Shown here: positions 34,156 to 42,665 of the stretch, one piece after another
Numbering within the stretch: the stretch's first letter is position 1
Layout: each line of letters begins with the position of its first letter
From: Occultella kanbiaonis
GTDB taxonomy: Bacteria > Actinomycetota > Actinomycetes > Actinomycetales > Beutenbergiaceae
Direction: 5' to 3'
Length of the DNA: 64,000 nt
NCBI RefSeq assembly: GCF_009708215.1
Contig: NZ_CP046175.1
Span: 4,092,001-4,156,000, forward strand
Translations under genes and position numbers: made by a program
The notes under the pieces: generated by a model
What the model saw: only the letters and a program-made list of their open reading frames with translations
What the model was told of the DNA's origin: nothing
Databases searched by the model: none

Positions 34156-35367
34156 TCACGGGGCGGCCGCCGCCAGCACGACGGCGGCGCCGCGCCGGCC
34201 GGCCGCGTCGAGCGAGCGGTTCTCGAGCACCCACTCGTGCAGGCGGCGCTCCTGCGCGGCGTCCCGGTCGGTGGTCAGCGCCGCCACCATCGCCGCGGCG
34301 ACCGGACCCGGGGCGTACTCCGCGACCCGGCCCATCCGGTGGTCGGTGAGGATCGCGCCCGCCGGGCCGGGCCCGGTGTACACGACCGGGGTGCCGCACG
34401 CGAGCGCCGCGAAGACCTTGGTGGGGATCGCGAAGTCGTAGCCCTGGCCGGGCCGCAGGCTCACGACGGCGGAGCGCGCCCCGCGTAGCCACGTCGCCGT
34501 CTCCGCCGGGCTCGCCGGGGGCACGAACAGCACCGGCGCGTCCTCGCCGGCATCGCCGCCGGGCAGTGCGGCCGCGAGCTCGCGCAGCCTCGGCCAGGCG
34601 CTGCCCTGGCCGAGGAACACCAGCCGGGCACCGGGGACCTGTTCGCGGACCCGGGTCATCGCGCGCACGAAGATGTCGGCGCCCTGCCACTCCGACGCGG
34701 TACCGGCGTACAGCAGGTACGGGGCGCCGTCGGGTTCGCTGTGCCGGGGACCGGCCGGGGTGAACGTGTCGGTGTCCACCCCGTTGCCCGTGGTCACCAC
34801 GCTCCGAGCGCCGAGGGCACGGACCCGCTCGGTGACGCCGTCGGAGACCGAGAGCACGGCCGCGGCACCGGCGAGCGCGAACGACTCCAGCCGACGGACC
34901 ACGGCGACCACGGGCGCGGGTGCGCCGGTGGAGGCTGCCGCGTCGGACCAGACGTCCGCGCCGTTGTAGACATAGGGCAATCGCCGCAGCGCGCACACCA
35001 GCCGCACCACGGCGCCGGTCGTGGGCGGCGGCTCGACCACGACGACGTCCGGCCGTCGGGTCAGCAGCAGCCGCACCGCCAACGGCACATCGAAGCTCAG
35101 GTACTGGAGGTAGCCGCGCACGTACCCGTCACCGTCCCGCAGCACGGGGCGGCGGGAGATCCGGATCGAGGGGTGCGTCGTCGGCGGCGCCCCGGTCGGC
35201 TCGGAGACCGTCAGGACGTCCACCCGGGCGCCGGCCGCGTGCAGGGCGTTCGCGAGCGCCGCGAGCCGGAACGAGGCGGCTGCCGCCTCGGGACTGAAGA
35301 TCCGGGACACCATCGTGACCCGCCTCGGTCGCGGCGTGGGTGATCCGGGCGCGCGGTCGTCCTCCAC
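34156..35367 (-). CDS. GT4 family glycosyltransferase (WbuB-like)
   Basis: A 403-residue GT-B enzyme. N-terminal VTMVSRIFSPEAAAASFRLAAL and VDVLTVSEPTG are typical of the WbuB/WcaI group; C-terminal lobe has YLLYAGTASEWQGADIF, RLVFLGQGSAW, and IPTKVFAALACGTPVVY. The start is GTG 35367, four bases after the WbpB-like stop. It is last in the tight run WbpD-WbpE-WbpB-GT4 and so probably transfers the sugar those enzymes make, or the next one. About 77 bp separate it from the flippase gene. Confidence 0.88.
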   Translation of the reverse strand: MEDDRAPGSPTPRPRRVTMVSRIFSPEAAAASFRLAALANALHAAGARVDVLTVSEPTGAPPTTHPSIRISRRPVLRDGDGYVRGYLQYLSFDVPLAVRLLLTRRPDVVVVEPPPTTGAVVRLVCALRRLPYVYNGADVWSDAAASTGAPAPVVAVVRRLESFALAGAAAVLSVSDGVTERVRALGARSVVTTGNGVDTDTFTPAGPRHSEPDGAPYLLYAGTASEWQGADIFVRAMTRVREQVPGARLVFLGQGSAWPRLRELAAALPGGDAGEDAPVLFVPPASPAETATWLRGARSAVVSLRPGQGYDFAIPTKVFAALACGTPVVYTGPGPAGAILTDHRMGRVAEYAPGPVAAAMVAALTTDRDAAQERRLHEWVLENRSLDAAGRRGAAVVLAAAAP

Positions 35368-35371
35368 CGGC

Positions 35372-36361
35372 TCAGCCGAGGGTCACGGTCCGGCCGGTGC
35401 GGGCCGATTCGAGGGCGGCCTCCGCGACCGCGACGGTCGCCAGTCCCTGCCTCATGGTGACGATGTCCGCCGGCTTGCCGAGGATCGCGTCGCGGAACGC
35501 CTCGTGCTCGGTCCGCAGAGGCTCCGGCTTGTCGATCGCGTACCGGATCACGTCACCCTCGGACACCCCACGGAACTGGGCCACATCGGCCCAGCGCGTC
35601 GGGATGTTCCCGTTCGCGTGGAAGGTGAGGTCGGCCAGCAGCGTGTCGGCCACGAACGTCCCCTTGTCCCCGGTGACGACGGTCAGCCGTTCCTTCATCG
35701 GCGAGAGCCAGTTCACCAGGTGGTTCGTCACGGTCCCGTCCGCCAGCAGCCCTGTGATCGCGACCAGGTCCTCGTGCTCGCGGCCGCTCTTGAACGCCGT
35801 CCGCGCCGCCACCGACGTGTACGCCTGCTGCGCCACCCAGGCCGTCAGGTCGATGTCGTGGGTGCCGAGGTCCTTGACCACGCCGACGTCGGCGATCCGG
35901 GCCGGGAACGGCCCCTGCCGTCGGGTCGCGATCTGATAGACGTCGCCCAGCTCGCCCGCCTCGAGGCGCGCACGCAGCGACTGCAGCGCCGGGTTGTACC
36001 GCTCGATGTGCCCGACCGCACCCACCAGGCCCGCACCCTCGAACGCGTCTGCCAGCGCCCGGGCACCCTCGGTGTCCTTGGCGAGCGGCTTCTCGATCAG
36101 CGCGTGCACGCCGGCCCCGGCCAGCGCCAGGCCGGCCTCGGTGTGGAACTGCGTGGGCACCGCCACCATCGCGTAGTCGATGCCGGCGTCGATCAGCGCT
36201 TGGACGTCAGGCAGGACCGGCAGTGCACCGGCGACATTGTGCGGGTCGCCGCCCGGATCGGCGACGGCCACCAGGTCGACGCCGTCGAGGGAACGCAGCA
36301 CCCGGGCGTGGTGCCGGCCCATCATGCCGAGGCCGATGAGGCCAGCGCGCAGGTTCGCCAT
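35372..36361 (-). CDS. Gfo/Idh/MocA oxidoreductase (WbpB/WlbA-like)
   Basis: A 329-residue NAD-dependent sugar oxidoreductase with Rossmann motif GLIGLGMMGRHHARV, substrate motif EKPLAKD and GHIERYNPALQSL, the latter characteristic of WlbA/WbpB proteins that oxidise C3 of UDP-GlcNAcA. ATG 36361 overlaps the aminotransferase stop by one base (TGATG); a GTG one codon earlier is an alternative. It is sandwiched between the WbpE-like aminotransferase and a GT4, as in diacetamido-uronate loci. Confidence 0.9.
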   Translation of the reverse strand: MANLRAGLIGLGMMGRHHARVLRSLDGVDLVAVADPGGDPHNVAGALPVLPDVQALIDAGIDYAMVAVPTQFHTEAGLALAGAGVHALIEKPLAKDTEGARALADAFEGAGLVGAVGHIERYNPALQSLRARLEAGELGDVYQIATRRQGPFPARIADVGVVKDLGTHDIDLTAWVAQQAYTSVAARTAFKSGREHEDLVAITGLLADGTVTNHLVNWLSPMKERLTVVTGDKGTFVADTLLADLTFHANGNIPTRWADVAQFRGVSEGDVIRYAIDKPEPLRTEHEAFRDAILGKPADIVTMRQGLATVAVAEAALESARTGRTVTLG

Positions 36362-37461
36362 CACGCGCCCGCCTTCGCGACGGTGTTCACAGCGGTGACG
36401 ATCCGGTCCAGGTCCTGCCGGGAGAGCGAGGGGTGCACCGGGAGCGAGATGACCTCGCGCGCCGCCCTCTCCGTCTCCGGCAGGTCGAGGCCGGGGGCGT
36501 AGCCCCGGAGGGACTCGAGGCGGTGGTTCGGGATCGGGTAGTAGACGCCGCAGCCGACGGCGTGCTCCTCGCGCAGCGCGGTGGCGAACGCGTCCCGGTC
36601 ACCGGGCACCCGGATCGTGTACTGGTGGTAGACGTGCGTGGCACCCTCGGCCACGGCCGGGGTCAGCACGCCCTCGAGGTTCTCGTCCAGGAACGCGGCA
36701 TTGGCCTGGCGCGCCCTCGTCCAGCCGCCGACCTTCGTCAGCTGCACCCGTCCGATGGCGGCGTGGATGTCCGTCATCCGGGCGTTGAACCCGATGACCT
36801 CGTTCGCGTACTGCTTCTGCATGCCCTGGTTGCGCAGCAGCCGGACGTTGCGGGCGATCTCGTCCGTGGCGCACGAGACCATGCCGCCCTCGCCGGAGGT
36901 CATGTTCTTCGTCGGGTACAGGGAGAACATCCCGAAGTCGCCGAACGAGCCGACCGGGGCTCCGTTCAGGGTGGCGCCGTGGGCCTGCGCGGCGTCCTCG
37001 AAGAGGCGCAGGCCGCGGGAGTCGGCGATCGCGCGCAGCTCGGTCATCGCGGCCGGGTGGCCGTACAGGTGGACCGGCATGATGCCCTTGGTCCGCTCGG
37101 TGATCGCGGCCCGGACGCCGGCCGGGTCGAGATTGAAGTACGTGCCCTCGATGTCGGCGAACACGGGGGTGGCCCCGGTGAGCGCCACCGAGTTCCCGGT
37201 TGCGGCGAAGGTGAACGAGGGCACGATGACCTCGTCGCCCGGCCCGACCCCGGCGGCCAGCAGACCCAGGTGCAGGCCGGACGTGCCGGAGTTGACGGCC
37301 ACGCAGGTGCGACCGGCGACGAGCTCGGCCGCGAACTCCGCCTCGAAGGCGGCCACCTCGGGGCCCTGCGCGATCATGCCGCTGCGCAGCACACGGTCCA
37401 CCGCGGCCCGTTCCTCGTCGCCGATGATCGGTCGTGCGGCAGGGATCAGGTCTTCGGTCAC
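36361..37461 (-). CDS. DegT/DnrJ/EryC1/StrS aminotransferase (WbpE/WlbC-like)
   Basis: A 366-residue PLP-dependent sugar aminotransferase. The Schiff-base lysine is K185 in SLYPTKNMTSGEGG; NSGTSGLHLGLLAAGV and FEDAAQAHGA complete the cofactor site. In the WbpE/WlbC family it aminates the 3-keto sugar produced by WbpB using glutamate. It overlaps the acetyltransferase gene upstream as ATGA (37458-37461) and WbpB downstream by a base. The order WbpD-WbpE-WbpB makes the assignment stronger than sequence alone would. Confidence 0.9.
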   Translation of the reverse strand: MTEDLIPAARPIIGDEERAAVDRVLRSGMIAQGPEVAAFEAEFAAELVAGRTCVAVNSGTSGLHLGLLAAGVGPGDEVIVPSFTFAATGNSVALTGATPVFADIEGTYFNLDPAGVRAAITERTKGIMPVHLYGHPAAMTELRAIADSRGLRLFEDAAQAHGATLNGAPVGSFGDFGMFSLYPTKNMTSGEGGMVSCATDEIARNVRLLRNQGMQKQYANEVIGFNARMTDIHAAIGRVQLTKVGGWTRARQANAAFLDENLEGVLTPAVAEGATHVYHQYTIRVPGDRDAFATALREEHAVGCGVYYPIPNHRLESLRGYAPGLDLPETERAAREVISLPVHPSLSRQDLDRIVTAVNTVAKAGA

Positions 37462-38075
37462 GGGGTCTCCTCAGCATCGTGGTCACGTTCGAGGGCCAGC
37501 CCACCGTCGGTCTCGACATAGGTCTCACCCGAACTCGGGCAGCGCCAGTGGCCGCCACCCTCGTCCTCCAGCGGCACCCCGGCACGGCCGACCCATCTCA
37601 GCCACCGGGCCGGGACGCCGGCCACCAGGGCGAAGTCCGGCACGTCCCTGGTCACGACGGCGCCCGCGGCCACGGTGGCCCATCGGCCAACCGTCACCGG
37701 GGCGATGCACACCGCGCGCGCACCCACCGAGCTCCCCTGCCGCAGCGTGACTCCGACGGCCTCCCAGTCCGCACCGGTCTTCAGGGACCCGTCGGGGTTC
37801 ACGGCGCGCGGGAACTCGTCATTGGTGAGCACCGCGGCCGGGCCGACGAAGACGCCGTCCTCGAGCACGGCCGGCTCGTAGACGAGCGCGTAGTTCTGGA
37901 GCTTGCAGTTGTTGCCGAGGCTCACCCCCGGGCCGACGTACGCGCCGCGCCCGACGACGCAGCCGGTGCCCAGCACGGCGCCCTCGCGAACCTGCGCGAG
38001 GTGCCACACGGACGTGCCCTCCCCCAGGAACGCACGCGGGTCGACGTCGGCGGTGTCGCTGATGCGCACTCCCAT
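37458..38075 (-). CDS. Left-handed beta-helix acetyltransferase (WbpD/WlbB-like)
   Basis: A 205-residue hexapeptide-repeat acyltransferase: ISDTADVDPRAFLGEG, VWHLAQVREGAVLG, NCKLQNYALVYEPAVLEDG, VFVGPAAVLTND, then GASIG-type coils and a cap VVTRDVPDFALVAGVPARW. WbpD/WlbB acetylates the 3-amino group of UDP-GlcNAc3NA. The C-terminal extension (RCPSSGETY) looks like a degenerate version of the Cys-containing tail of some relatives. Start ATG 38075 has GAGGAG six bases upstream, and it is the first gene of the minus-strand run. Confidence 0.9.
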   Translation of the reverse strand: MGVRISDTADVDPRAFLGEGTSVWHLAQVREGAVLGTGCVVGRGAYVGPGVSLGNNCKLQNYALVYEPAVLEDGVFVGPAAVLTNDEFPRAVNPDGSLKTGADWEAVGVTLRQGSSVGARAVCIAPVTVGRWATVAAGAVVTRDVPDFALVAGVPARWLRWVGRAGVPLEDEGGGHWRCPSSGETYVETDGGLALERDHDAEETP

Positions 38076-38206
38076 GCCCGGCTCCTCGCGCTCTCGTCGT
38101 CGCCGCGGCCCTGCGCCGCTGGAGGCAGGTTATCGCCCCGTCACCACGGTTGGATCCTCCTCACGCCGTGGCACGCTGCCCCAGCCGGCACTGCCACAAT
38201 GTGCGC

Positions 38207-38881
38207 ATGACCACGAACGACGACGCCTGGCTCGTGGTGCCGTTGTACAACGAGGCCACCGTGATCGGCGACGTGATCAGGGCGGCCCTGCCCACGTTCG
38301 CCAACATCGTCTGTGTGGACGACGGCTCCACGGACTCCTCCGCGGCCGCGGCCCGCGCGGCCGGCGCGCTCGTGGTCCATCACGCCACGAACCTCGGCCA
38401 GGGTGCCGCCCTGCAGACCGGCATCGCCTACGTGGTCACGCAGACCGACGCCTCCTATCTGGTCACCTTCGACGCGGATGGCCAGCACCAGGTCTCCGAC
38501 GCCGAGGCGATGGTGGCGATGGCCCGCGAGGAGGACCTCGCGATCGTGTTCGGCTCCCGGTTCCTCGACGATCGCACGAAGGCCGGCCTCCTGAAGAAGG
38601 TCATCCTCAAGACGGCCGTGTGGGTGACGAACCAGAGCACCGGGCTGCGCCTGACCGACGCCCACAACGGCCTGCGGGTGATCCGCCGGGACGCGGCCGC
38701 GCGGGTGAACCTCGTCCAGAACCGGATGGCGCACGCCAGCGAGATCGTGCTGCAACTGGGCCGGACGAGGCTGCCCTGGCGCGAGTACCCCGTGCACGTG
38801 CTGTACACGGAATACTCCAAGGGCAAGGGCCAGTCGGTGCTGAACTCGGTCAACATCCTCGTCGACCTGGTCTTCAAGTGA
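38207..38881 (+). CDS. GT2 glycosyltransferase, polyprenyl-phosphate sugar synthase-like
   Basis: A 224-residue GT2 catalytic domain without membrane helices: WLVVPLYNEATVIGDVI, VCVDDGSTDSSA, NLGQGAALQTGI, FDADGQHQVSDAEAM, GSRFLDDR. This layout matches the dolichyl/polyprenyl-phosphate mannose or glucose synthase group. Relatives usually have membrane anchors, so the adjacent DUF2304 protein may supply one. The start is ATG 38207, six bases after CACAAT, with no Shine-Dalgarno. It is divergent from the WbpD-like gene over a 131-bp gap. Confidence 0.85.
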   Translation: MTTNDDAWLVVPLYNEATVIGDVIRAALPTFANIVCVDDGSTDSSAAAARAAGALVVHHATNLGQGAALQTGIAYVVTQTDASYLVTFDADGQHQVSDAEAMVAMAREEDLAIVFGSRFLDDRTKAGLLKKVILKTAVWVTNQSTGLRLTDAHNGLRVIRRDAAARVNLVQNRMAHASEIVLQLGRTRLPWREYPVHVLYTEYSKGKGQSVLNSVNILVDLVFK

Positions 38882-38894
38882 GGAGGTGGGCGCC

Positions 38895-39317
38895 ATGGAG
38901 AAGATCTGGATCCAGCTGATCCTGCTCGTCGGCATCGCCGCGGTCGCGGTGACCCTCACCCGATCCACGGCGGACGCCCGGCATCAGGCGGTCCGGCGGG
39001 TGCTGCTCGTCGGCTTCGTGCTGGCCACTGCCGCGGCGATCATCTACCCGTCGTTCCTGAGCCAGCTGGCCCGGCTGGTCGGGGTCGGCCGGGGCACCGA
39101 CCTCGTGCTCTACGCCCTCGTCATCGCGTTCCTGTCCTATGTGGCCACGATGTACCGGCGGATGAAGCTGATGGACCGGCAGATCACGGCGCTGACCCGC
39201 GAGATCGCCCTCGCCGAGGTCCGCCTCGAACAGGCCGGCTACCCGACCAACCGGCCGCCCGCCAAGGAAGCAGGGTCGGCGCCCGCCGAGACCGACCCCT
39301 CCGAGCGGCGGCCCTGA
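38895..39317 (+). CDS. DUF2304 family membrane protein
   Basis: A 140-residue protein with three hydrophobic segments (from IWIQLILLVGIAAVAV to VLYALVIAFLSYVAT) followed by a basic amphipathic coil (RRMKLMDRQITALTREIALAE) and a disordered tail. This is the DUF2304 pattern, found next to GT2 enzymes in glycan loci. The start is ATG 38895 with AGGAGG eight bases before it, rather than GTG 38886, which overlaps that site. It lies 13 bp after the GT2 gene and 4 bp before the DUF6541 gene, so the three form one unit. Confidence 0.82.
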   Translation: MEKIWIQLILLVGIAAVAVTLTRSTADARHQAVRRVLLVGFVLATAAAIIYPSFLSQLARLVGVGRGTDLVLYALVIAFLSYVATMYRRMKLMDRQITALTREIALAEVRLEQAGYPTNRPPAKEAGSAPAETDPSERRP

Positions 39318-39321
39318 GCGC

Positions 39322-41295
39322 GTGCCCACCACCAACGCACTCCTCGCGCTGGCAGTGTTCGGATTCGGGATCCTGCTGCTGTACGCGCCCGGCGTCCTCA
39401 CCCTGCGCCTGGTCGGGCTGCGTGGCCTTGCCCTGGCCGCCCTCGCGCCCCCGGTCACGATCGCGGCCCTGTCCCTGACGGCGATCCTGACCCGGTTCGC
39501 CGGCAAGGAGTGGGGCTTGGTCCCGGCCGCGATCGGCCTCGCCGCCACCTTCGGCGCAGCCCTGGTGCTGCGTGCGCTCGGCGTCGTGCTCACCCCCGAG
39601 CCGGTGCCCGCCGCTCGGCGGTTCCAGACCATCCTGGTCGTCTGCCTGGCGGCCGGCCTGGTCCTCGCGGTGGTGCCGGTGGCCGTCGGCGCGGGCGGGG
39701 TGGACTCGCTGCTGCAGCGGTGGGACGCCGTCTATCACCTGAGCGCGCTGCGGCTCATCGACGAGTCCGGGTCGGCGTCGTCGCTGACCGTCGGCGCCCT
39801 CTCCTACGGGACCGGCCAGGCGCATCTCTACCCCGCCGGGTGGCACGCCTTCGCCTCCCTGCTGCCGCTGTCCAGCCCGACGGCGGTGCTGAACCTGGCG
39901 GGGACTCTCACCGCTGGTCCGGCGTGGGTGTTGGGCTGCGCGGCGCTGGCGCGCCGCGTGTGGCCGCAACTGCCGCCGGCGCCGGCGTTGGCGGGGCTCG
40001 CCGCCGGGCTGATCACGGCCACCCCGATGAGCCTGTGGGTCGGGTGGGGGCACCTGCCGAACGCGGCCGCGCTGGCCATGACCCCGGGTGTGCTCGCGTT
40101 CGGGATCGGGGTACTGGAGCGCGCCGGAGCTTCGGCCACGGCGCGTCTCGGCGCCGGCGACGGTCCGGCCGGTCCGCCAAGTGCCGCCGGCGGCTGGCAG
40201 CAGCACGCGGCCGGCGTGGTGGTCCTCGCGGCCTGCGCCGTCGGCCTGGGGCTGACCCACCCGAACGCCTTCCTCGCACTCGCGGTCCTGGCGCTGCCGG
40301 TGGCCGTGGTCGTCGTGGCGCGGATCTCCCGGTTGGCCTGGGCCGCCGGCCGGCGCCCGTTCGCCGTCGGGCTGCCCGTGGTGGTGGCGGTGCTCGTCGT
40401 GGGTGGCGCGGTCGCGTTCGTGAACTCGCCGCTGGCCGGTGCGGTGACAGGCTACGTGGGTGACGAGCCCGACGGCGCGGGCGCCGCCGTCGGGGCCGTC
40501 CTGGTGGGCTGGTACGAGCTGTGGCCGCACGTGGTGACCGCGGCGGTGGTGATCGCGGCACCCTACGGCGCGGTGCTCGCGTGGCGTCGCGGCGCCCCGT
40601 GGGCGGCGGGCTCGCTCGCCGTGGTGTGGCTGCTGTACGTCGACGCGGCCATGGGCGGACCGACCGGGATCTCCTCACTCTGGTACACCAGCCCGGCGCG
40701 CCTGAGCGTGGTCACGGCGATGGTGACCGTGGTGCTGGCCGTCGGCGCCCTCGTGCGTGCGGGCGCGGCGGCTGCCCGCCGATGGCCGGCCGGACGCGGC
40801 CGGGCCGTCGCGGCCGCTGCCCTCGTCGTGCTGCTCGCCGTGGCCATGGTCGCCTCGTCCGTCTACAAGGCCGAGCGCACCGCGAAGCTGTACGACCCGG
40901 CCGCCACCGGCGCGCCCCGGTTCGTGACCGCCGCCGAGCTCCAGATGCTCGCCGACCTGGACCTGGAGCCGGGTGGGGCCGTGCTCGGCAGCCCGTTCTC
41001 CGGTGCCCCGCTGCTGTACGGGCTGCGCGGGGTGCCGGTGGTGTTCCCGATCGCCGGGCAGGTGTGGTCCCCGGCCCAGCAGACGCTCATGGACGGCCTC
41101 GACGACCTCTCCGACCCGGAGGTCTGCGCGGCGATGCAGGAGCTCGGCGTGCGGTACCTGTACCAGGACTCCCGCCCCTATCAGGCGTCGGGCGACTACC
41201 GGGCGCTGGACGACCTCGAGGTGCCCGGCGCGGAGGTGGTCGCGGAGGCGGACACCGCCCGGATCCTGCGACTGCCGGACTGCAACGACATGTGA
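39322..41295 (+). CDS. DUF6541 family multi-pass membrane protein
   Basis: A 657-residue integral membrane protein with about 13 hydrophobic segments in the first 520 residues and a soluble extracytoplasmic C-terminal part (from about 540; ends ARILRLPDCNDM). Start GTG 39322 is four bases after DUF2304. The family is common in actinobacterial envelope loci. The topology, with a large loop after helix one carrying WDAVYHLSALR and a C-terminal globular part, recalls GT-C glycosyltransferases that use polyprenyl-phosphate donors. That would suit the donor-making GT2 two genes upstream. The GT-C role is inference. Confidence 0.8.
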   Translation: MPTTNALLALAVFGFGILLLYAPGVLTLRLVGLRGLALAALAPPVTIAALSLTAILTRFAGKEWGLVPAAIGLAATFGAALVLRALGVVLTPEPVPAARRFQTILVVCLAAGLVLAVVPVAVGAGGVDSLLQRWDAVYHLSALRLIDESGSASSLTVGALSYGTGQAHLYPAGWHAFASLLPLSSPTAVLNLAGTLTAGPAWVLGCAALARRVWPQLPPAPALAGLAAGLITATPMSLWVGWGHLPNAAALAMTPGVLAFGIGVLERAGASATARLGAGDGPAGPPSAAGGWQQHAAGVVVLAACAVGLGLTHPNAFLALAVLALPVAVVVVARISRLAWAAGRRPFAVGLPVVVAVLVVGGAVAFVNSPLAGAVTGYVGDEPDGAGAAVGAVLVGWYELWPHVVTAAVVIAAPYGAVLAWRRGAPWAAGSLAVVWLLYVDAAMGGPTGISSLWYTSPARLSVVTAMVTVVLAVGALVRAGAAAARRWPAGRGRAVAAAALVVLLAVAMVASSVYKAERTAKLYDPAATGAPRFVTAAELQMLADLDLEPGGAVLGSPFSGAPLLYGLRGVPVVFPIAGQVWSPAQQTLMDGLDDLSDPEVCAAMQELGVRYLYQDSRPYQASGDYRALDDLEVPGAEVVAEADTARILRLPDCNDM

Positions 41296-41369
41296 CCCAG
41301 GTCTCCGGCCTGCACAAAACCTCCCCCGGAACGGCGCGGCCGGTCCGCCGGTCCGGCGCCGGGAATCCG

Positions 41370-41375
41370 TACGAT
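41370..41375 (+). promoter_or_regulatory. Leaderless-type -10 element for the LCP cluster
   Basis: TACGAT nine bases before ATG 41385; no Shine-Dalgarno is present. Confidence 0.35.
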
Positions 41376-41384
41376 CGTTGATCG

Positions 41385-42590
41385 ATGCCAACCACCGAGA
41401 ACTCCCCGCGCCCTGCTCACGGCCGACGCCGCGCGCCGCGCCACAGCCGCCGCCTGCAGCGGACCCACGTCCTTCGTGGTGTGCTGCTCACGCTCATCGG
41501 CGTGGTCGCGTTCACCGGCACCGGAGCGGCCCTGGCCTACAACTCGCTGCAGCGCAACATCGACCAGCACGACCTCGACGAGATCCTCGGCGAGGACCGC
41601 GAGAGCCCGACGGCGGCGGAGCCGGGTGACCCGGCCGAGGGCCAGGCGTACAATCTGCTGGTGCTCGGCTCGGACACCCGCACGGGCGACAACGCCGACT
41701 ACGGAGAGGCGGAGGGGCAGCGCTCCGACACCACGCTCGTGGTACACATCTCCGCGGACCGGTCCCGGGTGGACGTGGTCTCCATCCCGCGTGACATGAT
41801 CGTGGATGTCCCGAGCTGCCCGCTCCCGGACGGCTCCGAGTCCGCTGCCGCCGACGACGCCCGCTTCAACTCCGCGTTCGCCTACGGCGGTCAGACCGGT
41901 GACACCGCGTACGCCGCCGCGTGCGCGATCCTGACCGTGGAGGAGATGACCGGCCTGTTCATCGACGACTTCGTCGTGGTGGACATGGAGGGCTTCAAGG
42001 ACATGGTGGACGCCATCGGTGGCGTCGACATGTGCTTCGAGGAGGACATCGTCTCCCCGGAGGCCGGCCTGGACCTGACCGCCGGGTGCCACACCCTCGA
42101 CGGCGAGACGGCGCTCGCCGTGGCCCGGGCTCGCAAGGGCGTCGACGACGGCAGCGACATCAGCCGGATCGGCCGCCAGCAGGAACTCCTGACAGCCATG
42201 GTCGAGCAGGTGATGGCGAAGAACCTGCTCACCGACTCCAGCGGCCTGTTCCAGTTCCTGCAGGCCGCCACCGCGTCGCTGAGCACCAGTGACGGCATCG
42301 GCAACATCACCTCGATGGCCGGCCTCGCGTACTCGCTGAACGGCGTCGGCATCGACAACTTCACGTTCGCCACCGTGCCGTTCGACTGGTCCGGGAACGT
42401 GGTGCTGCAGAACGCCGACTCCGAGGCGCTCTGGGAGTCGGTGGTGGCCGACCAGCCGCTGGTGCTGCCGCCCGACCCCGAGGCGACCGACGGCACCGAG
42501 ACCGACGGCACCGAGACCGACGGCACCGAGACCGACGGTGCCACCGGGAACGGGGTCGACGACGGCGAGCCCGACCCCGGTCAGGGCTGA
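41385..42590 (+). CDS. LCP family wall-glycopolymer ligase (copy 1)
   Basis: A 401-residue LytR-CpsA-Psr protein. A basic cytoplasmic N-terminus and one helix (LRGVLLTLIGVVAFTGTGAALAY) precede the LCP domain: LLVLGSDTRTGDN, RSDTTLVVHISADRSRVDVVSIPRD, then MVDAIGGVDMC and LAVARARKGVDDGSDISRIGRQQ. The Asp/Arg residues that bind the pyrophosphate lipid are present. Cysteines in VPSCPLP and AAACAI may form a disulfide. The C-terminus has four Asp/Gly/Thr/Glu repeats. LCP enzymes attach wall polysaccharide to peptidoglycan outside the membrane. It is the first of three tandem copies. Confidence 0.93.
   Translation: MPTTENSPRPAHGRRRAPRHSRRLQRTHVLRGVLLTLIGVVAFTGTGAALAYNSLQRNIDQHDLDEILGEDRESPTAAEPGDPAEGQAYNLLVLGSDTRTGDNADYGEAEGQRSDTTLVVHISADRSRVDVVSIPRDMIVDVPSCPLPDGSESAAADDARFNSAFAYGGQTGDTAYAAACAILTVEEMTGLFIDDFVVVDMEGFKDMVDAIGGVDMCFEEDIVSPEAGLDLTAGCHTLDGETALAVARARKGVDDGSDISRIGRQQELLTAMVEQVMAKNLLTDSSGLFQFLQAATASLSTSDGIGNITSMAGLAYSLNGVGIDNFTFATVPFDWSGNVVLQNADSEALWESVVADQPLVLPPDPEATDGTETDGTETDGTETDGATGNGVDDGEPDPGQG
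42486..42539 (+). repeat. 15-bp tandem repeat in the 3' end of LCP copy 1
   Basis: The unit ACCGACGGCACCGAG occurs three times exactly from 42486 to 42530, with a partial fourth copy, encoding TDGTE repeats in the acidic tail. Confidence 0.85.
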
Positions 42591-42665
42591 CCGTACGTCC
42601 ATCCCGGAGCACCGGATCGGGACCCGCGAGTTCCGGCACGCCCACCGCGCCCTCCCGATGAGACG

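Noticed and set aside
24898-41295. Mobile element or phage island
   Set aside because: No integrase, transposase, tRNA or direct-repeat boundary was seen, and base composition does not differ obviously from the flanks. Exchange by homologous recombination is the only form of transfer suggested.
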